From Flavobacterium sp. HBTb2-11-1 (lineage in GTDB: Bacteria > Bacteroidota > Bacteroidia > Flavobacteriales > Flavobacteriaceae), in NCBI RefSeq assembly GCF_009826975.1, contig NZ_WUMO01000005.1, positions 434,001 to 498,000 on the forward strand: a stretch of DNA of 64,000 bases, given 5' to 3'. Both the position numbers and the translations under genes were made by a program. A model generated the notes under the pieces. The model did no database searches and was not told the DNA's origin. It was given only the letters and a program-made list of their open reading frames with translations. Below are positions 62,850 through 64,000 of the stretch, one piece after another. Position 1 is the first letter of the stretch, and each line of letters opens with the position of its first letter.

Positions 62850-64000
62850 TCATTGTCTTGTAAAAGGAGGCAACAATTGGCTAGAAACTTCTCCAAACCC
62901 AATTCTTACTTCGTTATTTTCACAGAAACCGCGAATAATTACAGTGTCATTATCTTCAATAAATTTACGTTCGCTTCCGTCTTTTAACTTCAATGGATTT
63001 TTTCCACCCCAAGTTAATTCCAGCATAGAACCAAAACTATCAGGAGTTGGGCCAGAAATAGTTCCAGAACCCATCATATCGCCAGAATTTACACGGCATC
63101 CGTTTGAGGTATGGTGTGTCAATTGCTGAGCCATAGACCAGTACATATATTTGAAGTTAGATCTTGAGATCACAGTTTCTTCTTGGTCTTCTGGTTGTAA
63201 CGAAACTTCTAAATGAATGTCAAAAGCTTTTTTACCTTTTGTCTGTAAGTAAGGAAGCGGTGACGGATCTTGTTTTGGACCTTTTGTTCTAAAAGGCTCT
63301 AAAGCATCCATAGTAACAATCCAAGGCGAGATGGATGTGGCAAAGTTTTTAGCTAAAAATGGTCCAAGTGGCACATATTCCCATTTCTGGATATCGCGAG
63401 CGCTCCAGTCATTTAATAAAACCATTCCGAAAATATAGTCTTCAGCTTCATAAGTTGAAATATTTTCGCCCATTACATTCACATCTGTTGTGATAAAAGC
63501 AGTTTCTAATTCAAAGTCTACTAAGCGTGAAGCACCAAAAACAGGCGTGTCATGGCCAGCAGGCAAGGTTTGTCCCATTGGTCGGTGAACTGGAATTCCA
63601 GATGGCACAATTGTAGAACTTCTTCCATGATATCCAACCGGAATATGGAGCCAGTTCGGCAATAATGCATTATCAGGATCACGGAACATTTTACCTACGT
63701 TTGTAGCATGTTCTCTGCTTGAATAAAAGTCAGTATAATCACCAATTAAAACAGGAAGCTGCATTTCTACATCTTCAATTTTAAATATAACAATATCTCG
63801 GTGTTTTGTTGAATCTCTTAGTTGCGGATTGTTTTCGTCGAAAATATCTGCGATACGATTTCGAACCAGACGCCATGTTTTTTTTCCGTCAGAAATAAAA
63901 TCATTCAGCGTATCCTGCATAAACATATCATCGGTCAATTCTATTCCTTCAAAATAGTTTAATTGCTGTAAAGCCCCTAAATCTATGGCATAATCGCCAA
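62850..64000 (-). CDS. fahA: Fumarylacetoacetase, 5' end outside the window
   Basis: Last step of tyrosine and phenylalanine breakdown, giving fumarate and acetoacetate. Visible are DYTDFYSSREHATNVGKMFR (calcium and active-site region), PVGYHGRSSTIVPSG, FELETAFI, NDWSARDIQKWEYVPLGPF and GDMMGSGTISGP. The frame stays open through base 64000 (the last residues read there are DYAIDLGALQQLNYFEG), so the start lies beyond the right edge. The apparent TTG start at 63938 is internal. Confidence 0.96.
   Translation of the reverse strand, partial: GDYAIDLGALQQLNYFEGIELTDDMFMQDTLNDFISDGKKTWRLVRNRIADIFDENNPQLRDSTKHRDIVIFKIEDVEMQLPVLIGDYTDFYSSREHATNVGKMFRDPDNALLPNWLHIPVGYHGRSSTIVPSGIPVHRPMGQTLPAGHDTPVFGASRLVDFELETAFITTDVNVMGENISTYEAEDYIFGMVLLNDWSARDIQKWEYVPLGPFLAKNFATSISPWIVTMDALEPFRTKGPKQDPSPLPYLQTKGKKAFDIHLEVSLQPEDQEETVISRSNFKYMYWSMAQQLTHHTSNGCRVNSGDMMGSGTISGPTPDSFGSMLELTWGGKNPLKLKDGSERKFIEDNDTVIIRGFCENNEVRIGFGEVSSQLLPPFTRQ

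Overview
This is an AT-rich chromosomal window from a member of the Flavobacteriia, most likely Flavobacterium (F. johnsoniae-like). Four things point there. Promoters fit the Bacteroidota pattern of a TTG box followed about 17-22 bases later by TAnnTTTG. There are type IX secretion genes or cargo (a PorD-like protein, and a pectate lyase with a C-terminal sorting domain). Family-typical genes are present (FabV, YtxJ, an N-acyl-ornithine carbamoyltransferase, BamD-RpoZ-CoaBC in a row). Intergenic spacers are full of degenerate palindromic word repeats. I saw no tRNA, rRNA, transposase, phage or CRISPR array.

Layout. 1-3.8 kb: 3' end of ligA, a membrane protein, and a 5'-nucleotidase split into two genes. 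3.8-12.2 kb: a largely co-directional housekeeping run, DUF6913-like gene-dapA, then bamD-rpoZ-coaBC-porD-recN-TPR-fabV. 12.2-16.3 kb: glycosyltransferase, coaE and a histidine kinase/response regulator pair. 16.4-19.4 kb: a tiny transcription unit (27 codons) and an rtcB-prfH-TPR operon, a predicted RNA and ribosome repair module. 19.5-26.8 kb: minus-strand genes (thioesterase, miaA, K+ channel, exonuclease/GIY-YIG fusion, a frameshifted four-helix-bundle gene between repeats, YggS, 3-hydroxyacyl-CoA dehydrogenase, Gfo/Idh/MocA oxidoreductase). 27-35.7 kb: pcm, HTH-Fic protein, lipoprotein, smpB, barrel proteins, VF530, GNAT, epimerase, M1 peptidase.

35.8-47.9 kb: the most interesting block, a complete arginine/proline cluster in the order GNAT-argG-argC-argD-proA-proB-secreted protein-argF'-argB-argE-argH. 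It is preceded by a leader that can fold into a nested multi-stem RNA and that also holds a 28-codon ORF. Every gap longer than 80 bases between its genes carries a palindromic or word repeat, and the sequence class differs from gap to gap. The carbamoyltransferase is of the N-acyl-ornithine type, so the pathway runs through N-acyl-citrulline, and the leading GNAT is a candidate for the missing first acyltransferase.

47.9-64 kb: secreted pectate lyase with a LacI-type operator at its promoter, two overlapping DUF2157-type membrane proteins, ytxJ, clpB, a 39-codon Gly-rich peptide gene, DUF808, a surface-type lipoprotein, aguB, OmpA, a choice-of-anchor I lipoprotein, aguA, and a fumarylacetoacetase that runs off the right edge. 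AguB and AguA are consecutive steps from agmatine to putrescine. They are separate units but have similar promoters. Families are assigned from motifs and memory; no database search was possible.
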